Assembly: GCF_022664455.2 (NCBI RefSeq)
Contig: NZ_JAKRKC020000001.1
Coordinates: 4,159,001 to 4,223,000, forward strand
Length of the DNA: 64,000 bases
DNA from: Actinomadura luzonensis
Lineage (GTDB): Bacteria > Actinomycetota > Actinomycetes > Streptosporangiales > Streptosporangiaceae
Direction: 5' to 3'
The translations under genes and the position numbers were made by a program. Shown here piece after piece: positions 18,612-27,007 of this stretch. Under the pieces are notes generated by a model that did not search any database, was not told the origin of the DNA, and saw nothing but the letters and a program-made list of their open reading frames with translations. Position 1 is the stretch's first letter. Every line of letters starts with the position of its first letter.

Positions 18612-18640
18612 GGGACGGCGGGAGGGTGTCCCGCCGTCCC
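18612..18640 (-). terminator. Intrinsic terminator after flavodoxin gene
   Basis: A perfect 11-bp stem (GGGACGGCGGG with CCCGCCGTCCC) and a 7-base loop lie 15 bases behind the flavodoxin stop on the minus strand. On that strand it is followed by a T-rich tract, CCCCTTTTTCTTTC. This is the cleanest rho-independent terminator in the window. Confidence 0.88.
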
Positions 18641-18654
18641 GGGGCGGCCGGGGG

Positions 18655-19173
18655 TCAGGCCGGGACGGCGTGGGCGGCGGCCAGGCTCTCGCCCCACTCC
18701 CTGGCCCGCTCCAGCTCGCCCGGCAGCAGCGGCCCGCGTACGCCGTCGACGTAGAAGCTCTGCGCGGGGCCGGCCAGCCGCACCCCGGCCCGGCGCAGCC
18801 GCCGGGCCACGGCCCGCGCCGCCGAGCCGGGCATGCGCGGCTTGGCGACGCGGGTGTCGAAGGCCGCCGCGCCGAGGGTGGCCGACGAGGTGCGGAGCGC
18901 GCCCAGCCACTCGCGCACGCCGCGCCCCTGGGAGACCAGCGGCGCGCCCTTGGCCTGCTCGGCGGCGGACTGGCGGGTCGAGACCCGGCTCAGCCCGAAC
19001 GCGTGCGTCGGGCCGCCCACCACCAGCAGGCACACGTCCTCGCCCACCACGACGGGCGCCGAGGCGACCTCGGCCACCTCGGCTCTCATGCCGCCGGCCA
19101 GCCCTTCGGCGATGGCCTCGGCGATCGCCTTCGTGTTGCCGAACATCGACTCGTACACCACCAGCGCGTGCAT
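18655..19173 (-). CDS. Flavodoxin-family protein
   Basis: A 172-residue FMN-binding protein. The phosphate loop is YESMFGNTKAIA at the N-terminus; the second loop VVGGPTHAFG and a later YVDGVRGPLLPGELERA region follow. It would shuttle electrons or act as a stress-linked quinone/flavin protein. The gene follows the CBS gene by four bases with GGGAGGGA as ribosome site, so the two form an operon closed by the terminator at 18612. Flavodoxin, CBS and USP proteins together are frequent in actinobacterial hypoxia responses. Confidence 0.9.
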   Translation of the reverse strand: MHALVVYESMFGNTKAIAEAIAEGLAGGMRAEVAEVASAPVVVGEDVCLLVVGGPTHAFGLSRVSTRQSAAEQAKGAPLVSQGRGVREWLGALRTSSATLGAAAFDTRVAKPRMPGSAARAVARRLRRAGVRLAGPAQSFYVDGVRGPLLPGELERAREWGESLAAAHAVPA

Positions 19174-19177
19174 CTGG

Positions 19178-19660
19178 CTACTCCCTCCCTCGGCTTGCCT
19201 CCGGCAGCACGGGTTCGAGGCGGAACATGCCGGTCACCACCTCGCTCGCCGCGCCGGTCCGCTCCGGCCGGCGGCCGGCCACGGCCGCGACGACGTCGCG
19301 CGCGGTGATGAGCCCGGCCAGGCCGTGCTCCCCCACCACCGGCACCGCGTCGCAGCCGGAGTCGGCCATGACGGCGGCCACGTGCGGCAGCGGCGTGCCG
19401 GGCGCGACCCGGGGCCGGCGTTCGCCCGTGAGCAGCGCGCCCACCTGGCGGGCCGACTGCTCCCACGGGCCGCCGGACCACGAGGCCGCCAGGTCCTCGC
19501 GGGTGAGCACGCCCACCAGGTGCCCGCCGGACACGACGGGCAGGTGGTGCACGCCGGCGCGGCGCATCAGCTCCCACGCCATGAGCGGCGACTCCCCCGG
19601 CTCGACGGCGACCAGGATCCGGCTCATGACCTGCTCGGCGACCAGCGTCTCGACACTCAT
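19178..19660 (-). CDS. Two-CBS-domain protein
   Basis: A 160-residue protein with a pair of CBS domains: domain 1 VAVEPGESPLMAWELMRRAGVHHLPVV-type pattern and domain 2 PLPHVAAVMADSGCDAVPVV followed by GLITARDVV. Such pairs bind adenosine nucleotides and act as energy sensors; it resembles Hrp1-type dormancy proteins. ATG at 19660 is favoured by the family's N-terminus (MSVETLVAEQVMS). It heads the operon with the flavodoxin gene. Two DosR-like sites lie 70-115 bases upstream. Confidence 0.88.
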   Translation of the reverse strand: MSVETLVAEQVMSRILVAVEPGESPLMAWELMRRAGVHHLPVVSGGHLVGVLTREDLAASWSGGPWEQSARQVGALLTGERRPRVAPGTPLPHVAAVMADSGCDAVPVVGEHGLAGLITARDVVAAVAGRRPERTGAASEVVTGMFRLEPVLPEASRGRE

Positions 19661-19727
19661 GACACACCTCACCACCGGCGGCTGGACCTTCACCCCTCAG
19701 CCTGTCCGTGGCGCCCCGGCCGCGCCC

Positions 19728-19775
19728 GGGGACGAAGTCCCGACAATCGGGTGCCGTTGGTCCTTTGTCCCGAGG
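19728..19775 (-). promoter_or_regulatory. Pair of DosR/OsdR-like sites upstream of CBS-flavodoxin operon
   Basis: Site A (19728-19743) reads GGGGACGAAGTCCCGA and contains the inverted pair GGGAC/GTCCC; site B (19757-19775) contains GGTCCTTTGTCCCGA. Both keep the AGTCCCGA or TTGTCCCGA half of the actinobacterial hypoxia box but have one base less spacing than the mycobacterial consensus. Their place upstream of typical hypoxia genes raises the odds. Confidence 0.45.
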
Positions 19776-19847
19776 CCCCTCGCCCTTGGCCGGGGACGGC
19801 CTGGGCCGGGGAGGCGCGGCCCAGGGGGCCGCGAGCCGGCGGGCCGG

Positions 19848-20480
19848 TCAGCCGTCGCCGGGCGTCCCGATCGCGGCGGCGACGCCGTCGAGGATGAGCC
19901 GCAGCCCGTGGGCGTACGCCTCGTCGCCGCCGGGCGCGCCGCCGTCGCGGGCGGCGGCGCGCGTGAGCGGGAACTCGGCCAGGTGGGCGGCATAGTCGGG
20001 GACGCCGCCGGCGGCCAGCCGCTCGCGGCGGGCCTGCTCGTTGAGCACGAAGCCGAGCGTGTAGTGGCTGATGGCGCCGATGGCGTGCAGGCCCTGGGCG
20101 GGCGTGAAGCCGAGGCCGGTGAGGATCTCCAGCTCCTTCTCGAAGGCGCGCGCCACGGTGAGGCCGGGGTCGCCGCCGGCGATCAGCCTGGCTCCGTCGC
20201 GGTGGCCGAGCAGGGTACGCCGGTAGCGGTGGGCGCGGCGGGCGAGCCAGTCGCGCCAGCCCTCGCCCTCGCGCGGGCCGCCCATGTCGGCGGCCAGCAG
20301 CTCGCGGGCCATCTCGTCGAGCAGGTCCTGCTTGTCGCGGAAGTGCCAGTAGAGCGCCGGGTTGCGGACGCCGAGGCGCTCGGCCAGGCGGCGCACCGTC
20401 AGGCCGTCGAGGCCGGTCTCGTCGAGCAGCTCCAGCGCGGCGCGGACGACGGTGTCGCGGGCCAGTCCCTTGGGTGCCAT
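19848..20480 (-). CDS. TetR-family repressor (TetR_C type)
   Basis: A 210-residue regulator. The N-terminal helix-turn-helix is LTVRRLAERLGVRNPALYWHF, an almost textbook TetR recognition helix. The C-terminal part (GLHAIGAISHYTLGFVLNEQA) fits the tetracycline-repressor-like effector domain. The ATG at 20480 gives MAPKGLARDTVV. The gene follows the methyltransferase by 20 bases. A short palindrome, CTGTAACAG, sits nine bases upstream of the start and may be its own operator, though it lies close to the upstream gene's end. Confidence 0.92.
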   Translation of the reverse strand: MAPKGLARDTVVRAALELLDETGLDGLTVRRLAERLGVRNPALYWHFRDKQDLLDEMARELLAADMGGPREGEGWRDWLARRAHRYRRTLLGHRDGARLIAGGDPGLTVARAFEKELEILTGLGFTPAQGLHAIGAISHYTLGFVLNEQARRERLAAGGVPDYAAHLAEFPLTRAAARDGGAPGGDEAYAHGLRLILDGVAAAIGTPGDG

Positions 20481-20489
20481 CGCCTGCCA

Positions 20490-20498
20490 CTGTAACAG
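20490..20498. promoter_or_regulatory. Short palindrome upstream of TetR gene
   Basis: CTGTAACAG is symmetric around its centre and lies between the TetR start and the preceding stop; AGCGCT overlaps its end. It could be a TetR operator half, but the space is only 20 bases. Confidence 0.3.
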
Positions 20499-20500
20499 CG

Positions 20501-21341
20501 CTAAGGGCGCCGGCGGGCCCCGGAATCCGGGGCCGGCGGGGCGGTGGCGATGACGGCGGTGGCGTCCAGCTCCTCGGAGCCGGCGACGCGGGCGGTCAGG
20601 CCGGCCTCCTCGGCGGCCCGCGCGGTGGCGGCGGCCTGGCGCTCGCCGGTCTCCACCAGCAGGTGCCCGCCGGGCGCCAGCCAGCGCGGCGCGCCGGCGA
20701 GCACCCTGCGCACCACGTCCAGGCCGTCGGCGCCGCCGTCGAGGGCGGTCAGCGGCTCGTACAGGCGGGCCTCGGGCGGCAGCAGGCCGACGGAGGCCGA
20801 CGGCACGTACGGCGGGCTGGCGATCAGCAGGTCCACCCGGCCGCGCAGCGCGGCGGGCAGCGGCTCGTACAGGTCGCCCTCGTACACGCTCGCCTCGGGC
20901 AGGTTGCGGCGGGCGCAGCGCACGGCGGCGGGGTCGAGGTCGGCGGCGTGCAGCTCGATCGGCCGGGCCAGCCCGGCGGCCAGGGCGGCGCCCATCGCGG
21001 CCGGTGCCGCAGCACAGGTCGAGCACGACCGGGACGCCGGGCAGCGCGCGGGCCAGCGCCACGGCCTGCCCGATGAGGAACCCGGTGCGGGGCCGCGGCA
21101 CGAACACGCCCGGCTCGACGGCCAGCCGCAGCCCGCAGAACCCGGCCCAGCCCAGCACGTGCTCCAGCGGCTGCCCGGCGGCCCGGCGCTCGGCCATGGC
21201 CGTCACCTCGGCGGGGGTGCGGGCGGTGGCGACGATCAGCTCGGCCTCCTCCTCGGCGAACACGCAGCCCGCGGCGCGGAGCCTGGCCACGAGCGCGGGC
21301 TCCGGAACGGGTTCGCGGGCGGGCGATGAAGAGACCGACAT
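20501..21341 (-). pseudogene. PrmC/HemK-related protein glutamine methyltransferase, frameshifted
   Basis: The N-terminal helical part (MSVSSSPAREP to VFVPRPRTGFLIGQAVALA) and the SAM site LDLCCGTG are in one frame. The rest (MGAALAAGLARPIELHAADLDP onward) is in another. One surplus base at about 20997-21003 separates them; removing it restores LDLCCGTGAMGAAL. The catalytic motif is SPPYVPS, where PrmC has NPPY, so it fits the PrmC-related group of unknown substrate. GGAAAG precedes the ATG at 21341. Length 841 bases is not a multiple of three. Either the gene is broken or the assembly has one extra base. Confidence 0.8.
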
Positions 21342-21355
21342 GAGGGTCTTTCCTA

Positions 21356-23886
21356 TCAGAGCCCGTCCACACCGCCGTGATCCGCCCCCTCCGCCGGGCC
21401 GGGGGGACGCGGGACGACGCCGCGCAGGCGCAGCCCGCCGCCCGGGCACGTGTCGAGGGTGAGCGAGCCGCCGACCGCGCCGAGCCGGTCGGTCATGTTG
21501 GTGATGCCGTGACCGGCCAGGACGGTCTCGGGCCTGGCGCCGCCGCCGGTGTCGCGGAAATCGAACGTCAGCCCGTCGCGCTCCTCCAGGGCGATGGTGA
21601 CGGTGGCCCGCTCCCCCGCGTGCTTGATGGCGTTCTGCAGGGCCTCCAGCAGGCAGAAGTAGACGTTGACCTCGATCTCCGGCGGGTAGCGGCCGAGGCC
21701 GGCGGCGTGCACGGTGGCCGGCAGCGGCGAGTGGCGGGCCGCGGCCCGCAGCGCCGCCTCCAGCCCGAACTGGGCGAGCTGCGGCGGGTAGATGCCGTGG
21801 GCCAGGTCGCGCAGCTCGGCGGCGGCCTCCCGCAGGTCCTCGGCGAGCCGCGCCAGCAGCGGCTCCACCCGCGCCGGCTGCGCGGGCAGCAGCCGTTGCG
21901 CGACACGGGCCTGCACGGCCGCCGCGACCAGGCGCTGCTGGGCGCCGTCGTGCAGGTTGCGCTCGATCGCGCGCCGTTCGCGGTCGGCCGCCGCGACCAG
22001 CCGGGCGCGCGACCCCTGCAGGGCCTCGGCCCTGGCCACCAGCATGACGTGGTTCTGCCAGGCGAGGTAGCAGACCCGGGTGAGGGCGAGCACGACGGCG
22101 ACGATCACCAGGAGGCCCGCCCAGAGCGGGTCGCCGGGCACGACGCCCGGGGACAGCCGCCCGGCGACGGCGACGGCGACCGCGGCGGTCATCGTCCCGG
22201 CCATGACCGCCTTGAACCCCTCCCGCGGCAGGTAGGCCACCGACAGCAGCACCGGCGCCACCACGACGAGCGCGGCGTAGGGCAGCGCGGCCGGCACGAC
22301 GGCGGTGAGGACGAGCCCGAAGCACCAGGTGTTGACCGCCGACAGGGCGATCACCCGCTCGATCGGGCCGCGCCGGACCGTCCGCAGGCCCGCGAGGGCG
22401 AGCAGGGCGACGACCGCCGCCGCCACCGCCAGGGCCGGCAGCCCGGGGTCGCGGGTGCGGGCGAAGGCCACGGCGGCGGCCACGTCCCCCGCGGCGGCGA
22501 CCGCGAGGGTCGCCAGCAGGCCGGAGGCGATGTAGCGGCGGGGGTACGGGTCGCGCTGCACCAGCGCGTACGCGCGGGCGGTCAGCTCCCAGACCCGCCG
22601 CAGCCCGCTCACCAGGGCGGTGCCGGGCTCCCGCCTGGCCCGGGTCACGCCGGCGCTCTCCAGCGCGGCGCGCGGCAGGTGGCCGTGCAGGCGCAGCCCG
22701 CCGCCCGGCTCGGTGGCGATGGTGAGGGTGCCGCCGACCGCGCCGAGCCGGTCGGTCATGTCGACGAAGTCGTGGCCGGCCCGGACCGCCTCGCGGGTGG
22801 CGCCGGCGCCGGTGTCGCGGCAGTCGAACGACAGCCCGTTGCGGTCCAGCAGCGCGATCGTGACGGCGGCGGCGCCGCCCGCGTGCGCGACGGCGTTGCG
22901 CAGCGCCTCCAGCAGGCAGAAGTAGACGCTGATCTCGATCTCCGGCGGGTAGCGGCCGAGGCCGGTCGCCCGGACGGTGACCGGGATCGGCGCGCGGCGG
23001 GCGGCGGCCCGCAGCGCGGCCTCCAGCCCGTACTGGGCGAGCTGCGGCGGGTAGATGCCGTGGGCCAGCTCGCGCAGCTCGGCGCCGGCGTCCATGAGGT
23101 CGCCGGCCAGCCGCGACAGCAGCGGCCCCACGCGTTCGGGGTCGGCGGCCAGCAGCCGCCGGGCGCTCTGCGCCTGCACGGCCGCGGCGGCCAGCCGCTG
23201 CTGGGGCCGTCGCGCAGGTCGCGTTCGATGTCGCGGCGCTCGCGGTCGGCGGCCGCGACGAGGCGGGCGCGGGACTCGCGCAGCGCCCCGGTCCTGGCGA
23301 CCAGCATGCCGTGGCTCTGCCAGGCGGCCAGCGACACCAGGGCGGCGATGAACGGGACGAACACGACGGACAGCAGGTCGAGGACGGCGTCGCGGGCCCG
23401 GTCCGGCGGGCCGGGGCGCAGCTCGCCGGCCAGCACGAGCGCCGTGCCGGCGAGCATGGTCGCGCCGAGCATGGCCGACAGCCGCCGCTGGTTCATGTGC
23501 TGGACGGCCACCAGCACGGGCAGCAGCACGGCGAGCGTCAGCGTGCACAGCGCCTCGGGCACGACGGCGGTGGCGGCGAGCGCGACCAGCCAGTTGGACA
23601 GGGCGAAGATGACGACCGCGGCGAACCGCCGGTAGCGGTGGATCATGTGGATCGCCCGGGCCAGGCAGGCCGCCATGGCGGCCAGCAGCGCGAGCACCAC
23701 GAGCAGCGCGGGCTCGGTGACCCGGCCGGTGAGGCGCAGCACGGCCAGCCAGCCGGCGGCGACCAGGACGCCGGCCAGGTCGGCCTGGATGTAGGTGCGC
23801 AGCCGCTCCCACTCCGGCGCGCCGATCTCGATGATGTCGTGCCCCCGCAGGCCGGCTAGGAGCCGCCGGACCCCCCGTCGTGCCAC
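21356..23886 (-). pseudogene. Double-module sensor histidine kinase, frameshifted
   Basis: Two paralogous kinase modules lie in one reading direction, each with several membrane helices, a HisKA_3-type dimer helix and a HATPase domain. Module 1 starts at the GTG 23886 (GGAGG just ahead, overlapping the receiver gene) and shifts frame near 23205. Alignment with module 2 DNA shows one base missing there. After the shift the frame runs without stop through module 2. Module 2 has the complete phospho-acceptor box IERNLHDGAQQRL. Module 1 reads IERDLRDG, with Arg in place of His (codon 23212-23214). ATPase N-boxes NAVAHAGG and NAIKHAGE are both present. Partners are probably the two response regulators upstream. 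Confidence 0.8.
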
Positions 23887-24299
23887 AGCGCCTCCAGTTC
23901 GTCGGGGCCGAAGCGGTCCTTGTGCCGGTAGTGGGCGCCGCCGGCGAGCGCGCCGGCCGGCAGGTCGTCGGCGGCGGCGACCGACAGCAGGACCACCAGC
24001 ACCTCCGGGTGCCGGCACCTGATCAGCCGCGCCGCCTCCAGGCCGCCCATGCCCGGCATGTTCACGTCCATCAGCACCACCCCGACCGGGTGCTCGCGCA
24101 GGAAGCTCAGGGCCTCCTCGCCGCTGGCCGCCTCGCCGGCCAGCTCGAAGCCGTCCGTCACCGCTATCACGCCGGCCACCGCCCTGCGGTACGACGGCAG
24201 GTCGTCCACCACGAGGACGGGCACGAGGACGGGCACGAGGTCTCGCTCCACACGCCCGATCGTCGCACCCGGCGGGCCCGCTGTCGGTGGTGCCACCAT
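23856..24299 (-). CDS. Receiver-only response regulator
   Basis: About 147 residues forming a single REC domain: acidic pair in VLVVDDLPSYRRAV, phospho-acceptor Asp in VVLMDVNMPGMGG, and the late segment ALAGGAHYRHKDRFGPDELEALW with the conserved Lys. No DNA-binding output follows, so it acts by protein contact or as a phosphate sink. The ATG at 24299 (or the adjoining GTG) follows the NarL-type gene by about 12 bases. A later GTG (VERDLVPV) is another possible start. Its 3' end overlaps the kinase start by about 30 bases. Confidence 0.87.
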   Translation of the reverse strand: MVAPPTAGPPGATIGRVERDLVPVLVPVLVVDDLPSYRRAVAGVIAVTDGFELAGEAASGEEALSFLREHPVGVVLMDVNMPGMGGLEAARLIRCRHPEVLVVLLSVAAADDLPAGALAGGAHYRHKDRFGPDELEALWHDGGSGGS

Positions 24300-24311
24300 C
24301 ACCGTCGGCCG

Positions 24312-25028
24312 CTAACCGGGCCGCGCGCCGGAGTCGAGGAACATCAGGACGGCCTTCACCCGCCGGTTGGTGTCCCGGCCGGCGGGCAGGCCCAGCTTGG
24401 AGAAGATCGAGTTGATGTACTTCTCCACCGCGCGTTCGGAGACGCGGAAGGCGGCCGCGATGGCCAGGTTCGACCGGCCGGCGGCCACCTCGGCCAGGGT
24501 CTCGCGCTCGCGGGGCGTCAGCAGGCGCAGCGCGCCCGCCTCGTCGCGGGCCCGGCCGGGGCCCTCATCGCGGGCCTCGTCGCGGATCTTCGCCGTCACC
24601 AGGGAGTCGACGACCACGGGGTCGATGAACGAGCCGCCGGCGGCGACCGTGCGGACCGCCGAGACCAGCTCGCCGGGCGCGGCGAGGCGTTCCTTCAGCA
24701 GGTAGCCGCGGCGGCTGCTGCCCTGCGCGATGAGGGTCAGCAGGTAGGCGGGGTCGAGGAACTGCGACAGGACGAGGACGGCGACGCCGGGGTGGGTGGC
24801 GCGCAGGGCGGTGGCGGCCCTGATGCCCTCGTCGGTCATGGTCGGCGGCATGCGGATGTCGGTGACCACCACGTCGGGCTTCTCCTGCTCGACGCAGGCG
24901 AGCAGGGCGTCGTGGCCGGAGCAGGCGCCGACGACCTCGACGTCGTCCTCGGTGCCGAGCAGCGCCTCGATGCCCGCTCGGACCAGGAGGTTGTCCTCGG
25001 CTATCACTATCCGCAGCGAAGTCACCAC
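24312..25028 (-). CDS. NarL/FixJ-family response regulator
   Basis: A 238-residue transcription regulator. The REC domain has IVIAEDNLLVRAG and the phosphorylation Asp in VVVTDIRMPP. A linker rich in charged residues follows. The C-terminal LuxR-type helix-turn-helix is LTPRERETLAEVAAGRSN with VSERAVEKYINSIFSKLGL. It is the DNA-binding output of the adjacent two-component system and the first gene of the minus-strand run that includes the receiver-only protein and double kinase. The start is the ATG at 25028. Confidence 0.93.
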   Translation of the reverse strand: MVTSLRIVIAEDNLLVRAGIEALLGTEDDVEVVGACSGHDALLACVEQEKPDVVVTDIRMPPTMTDEGIRAATALRATHPGVAVLVLSQFLDPAYLLTLIAQGSSRRGYLLKERLAAPGELVSAVRTVAAGGSFIDPVVVDSLVTAKIRDEARDEGPGRARDEAGALRLLTPRERETLAEVAAGRSNLAIAAAFRVSERAVEKYINSIFSKLGLPAGRDTNRRVKAVLMFLDSGARPG

Positions 25029-25214
25029 TAAACCGTAATCCGGCGCAGGTAGGCGCTCAACACCCCGAAGGGCGTGCGGGAAACCGAACCGGGAATCCGG
25101 GAGCCAGCTTCATCGGCGGGCGGCCGGGGCGGGAGGACACTGGGCGCGACGGGTATTCACGGGCCACCGGACGAGGGCGGACAGGGGATCCGGCGACGGC
25201 GGCCCGGGGAGGGA

Positions 25215-25469
25215 ATGGGGGACGCGATGGTTCACCTGGACGAGTGGATGTCGCGGGCCACGGCGTGGGCGAGCGGGCTCGCCGGCCGCGCCGACCGGGC
25301 GATCTGCCAGGAACAGGACGAACGGGCGGCCGGGCACGGGTGGACGGTCACCCGGACGGGGTTCGGCGCGCGGCGCTACCGCGACCCGCGCTTCGCCGCG
25401 CTGAAGGCCGCCCGCACGGGAAGCGCCGCCCGCGCGGGAAGCTCGGCGCGCGCCGAGGCCGTGAGGTGA
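25215..25469 (+). CDS. Small hypothetical protein before conjugation-like gene
   Basis: An 84-residue, Ala/Arg-rich soluble protein (VHLDEWMSRATAWASGLAGRADRAICQEQDERAAGHGWTVTRTG cut into the same composition throughout). GGGGAGGGA abuts the ATG at 25215, while a second ATG at 25227 is also possible. The end overlaps the next start (GTGA), so the two genes are coupled. I recognise no family. Small basic genes just ahead of TraB-like genes are usual in actinomycete conjugative elements, so a transfer-related role is an inference. Confidence 0.6.
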   Translation: MGDAMVHLDEWMSRATAWASGLAGRADRAICQEQDERAAGHGWTVTRTGFGARRYRDPRFAALKAARTGSAARAGSSARAEAVR

Positions 25470-26152
25470 GCGTCATGCCCAGGCACGACATCCACGACAC
25501 GTACGACACGTACGACACGTACGACACGTACGACACGTACGACGTGCCCGCCCGGCACGGGGCCGGGCGCAACGTCCGCTACAAGCCGAACCTGCACCTG
25601 GCGGACCTGCTGCCGCCGCGCCGGCCGAACCCGCTGGTGCTGGCCTGGCGCTGGCGCACCGAGCTGCTGCTCCTGACGCTGGCCGCCGGCGCCGCCGCCG
25701 TCCTGTACGCCGCCGCGGCGCACGGCATGTGGCCGGCCGTGATCGCGCTGGCCTGCTCGGTGGCCGCGCCGGCCGCGGTGCCCGCCGGGCGGCGGCGGCT
25801 CGCCCGGCACTTCTGGTGCGTGTTCTCCCGGCACCGGGTGCAGCGGGTGTGCCTGGAGACGCCGATGCACACGCGCAAGGGCCGGATCCCGCTGGTGCTC
25901 TGGATCACGCCCACGGGGCTCGGCGAGAGGGCTTACCTGTGGCTGCGGGCCGGGATCTCCGCCGAAGACTTCGAGGCGTTCGCGCCGGAGCTGGCCGCGG
26001 CCTGCTTCGCCGCGTCCGTCCGGGTTTCGCGCGACCCGCGGCGGGCACAGGTGGTCACCGTCGAGATCGTCCGGCGTGGGGAGGTGCTGGGGGCGGGGAC
26101 GTGGAGCGACGGCACGGACACCGGGCGCCGGGCCGAACCGCTCGTCCGATAG
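25466..26152 (+). CDS. TraB/FtsK-type conjugation protein N-terminal module, lacking ATPase
   Basis: A 228-residue membrane protein with two helices (near residues 65-105: LLLTLAAGAAAVLYAAAAHG). The following region, RIPLVLWITPTGLGERAYLW then AGISAEDFEAFAPELAAACFA and VRVSRDPRRAQVVTVEIVRR, resembles the part that precedes the FtsK/SpoIIIE ATPase in actinomycete conjugative transfer proteins. Here the protein stops at that point, so no Walker motifs follow and no integrase, replication or excisionase gene is close. It may be a remnant of an integrated element or a stand-alone paralogue. A (DTY)5 repeat lies near the N-terminus. GTG 25466 overlaps the upstream stop; ATG 25475 is an alternative. 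Confidence 0.65.
   Translation: MSVMPRHDIHDTYDTYDTYDTYDTYDVPARHGAGRNVRYKPNLHLADLLPPRRPNPLVLAWRWRTELLLLTLAAGAAAVLYAAAAHGMWPAVIALACSVAAPAAVPAGRRRLARHFWCVFSRHRVQRVCLETPMHTRKGRIPLVLWITPTGLGERAYLWLRAGISAEDFEAFAPELAAACFAASVRVSRDPRRAQVVTVEIVRRGEVLGAGTWSDGTDTGRRAEPLVR
25496..25540 (+). repeat. Five perfect 9-bp tandem repeats (GACACGTAC)
   Basis: Five exact copies encode Asp-Thr-Tyr repeats at the N-terminus of the conjugation-like protein. The lack of any base change suggests a recent expansion; copy number can vary in steps of three residues. Confidence 0.95.
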
Positions 26153-26400
26153 TCCCCGCCCTCGCCACCTGGTACGCGGGCTGAGCGCCTCGCCGGGCCG
26201 GCGGTCGCCCGCGAGCGGCGCGGCCGGGTTACGGACAGGCGGCGCGTCCGTTTCCCCTCGGGGTGGAACCGCGGGGCGGGGGCGGGCTGTCCAAGCCATG
26301 GGCGACGTTCCACACCGGTGCCCGGTACCCGGAGCCGGAGGCCGCCGGGGACGGCCCTTCCCGTCCGCCCGGCGCGAGCTGGGCGTCGCCCCCGCCAGGC

Positions 26401-26913
26401 TCAGGCGTCCGCGAGCGCGCCGTCGAGCACCCGGGTGAGGAAGCCGTCCAGGTTGGCCACGGCCCGCGCGACGCGTTCCTCCGCCGTCAGCGTCTCGAAC
26501 CGGCTGCCCGCCTCGGTCTGCCTCCTGCCTCGCGCGTAGAGCGAGCAGCCGAGGTCGGCGCACATGTAGAGGCCGACCGTGTTGCCCTGGCGGCCGGCCG
26601 CGCCGACGCGGGGCGCGGCGAACAGCGCGACGCCGGTGCCGGTGTGCGGGGTCAGGCACACCGAGCACAGGGTGCTCTTGGCGGCGCTCCTCCGGACGTC
26701 CTGGGCCAGGCGCAGCGCGATGCCGACGAGCCCGCCGCCGCGCTCGGCCACCAGGTAGGCGCGCTCGGGCGCGCCCGGGTCGCGCCAGCCGAGGAAGTCG
26801 AGGTCGGGCCAGGGGGCGGCGGCCAGGTCGCGCGGGAGGCCGAGCCGGCGGGCCTCCCCTTTGGAGCAGTTGACGAACGACGCGCGCAGGTCGCGCTCGG
26901 TGACGGGGTTCAT
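26401..26913 (-). CDS. FBP-type zinc-binding protein (EF-G-binding C-terminal family)
   Basis: A 170-residue protein of the FBP_C family, related in fold to the FusB-type proteins that bind elongation factor G and release ribosomes. The treble-clef zinc ligands are CSVCLTPH and CADLGCSLYARG, with the N-terminal SFVNCSKGEARRLGLP typical of the family. The actinobacterial members usually match this length. ATG at 26913 has GAGGGATGAG ahead. An unusual AT-rich upstream region holds CTAGG repeats. A link to fusidic-acid-like stress is family knowledge, not shown here. Confidence 0.88.
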   Translation of the reverse strand: MNPVTERDLRASFVNCSKGEARRLGLPRDLAAAPWPDLDFLGWRDPGAPERAYLVAERGGGLVGIALRLAQDVRRSAAKSTLCSVCLTPHTGTGVALFAAPRVGAAGRQGNTVGLYMCADLGCSLYARGRRQTEAGSRFETLTAEERVARAVANLDGFLTRVLDGALADA

Positions 26914-26939
26914 GGCTCATCCCTCGAAGACTAGGAACT

Positions 26940-26955
26940 CTAGGATAAAACCTAG
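26940..26955. promoter_or_regulatory. CTAGG inverted repeat upstream of FBP gene
   Basis: CTAGGATAAAACCTAG is an inverted repeat with a six-base spacer; another CTAGG lies at 26931-26935. It is 27 bases upstream of the FBP start in an AT-rich island. It may combine a -10 element (TATCCT on the minus strand) with an operator. Confidence 0.45.
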
Positions 26956-27007
26956 GGGCATTAGGTTCGAGAGCGCAACGCATTTACGGACACCCGGCCC
27001 CAAGGGG

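Noticed and set aside
19848-22325. Single 825-residue protein fusing kinase, methyltransferase and TetR
   Set aside because: Only an accident of shared frame; three separate proteins with own starts and ribosome sites (23886, 21341, 20480) are seen.
25496-25540. Short direct repeats considered as a CRISPR array
   Set aside because: Nine-base units without spacers, in frame within a gene; no cas genes.
26153-26400. Additional small gene downstream of the conjugation-like protein
   Set aside because: Frames lack ribosome sites and codon bias is inconsistent; treated as non-coding.
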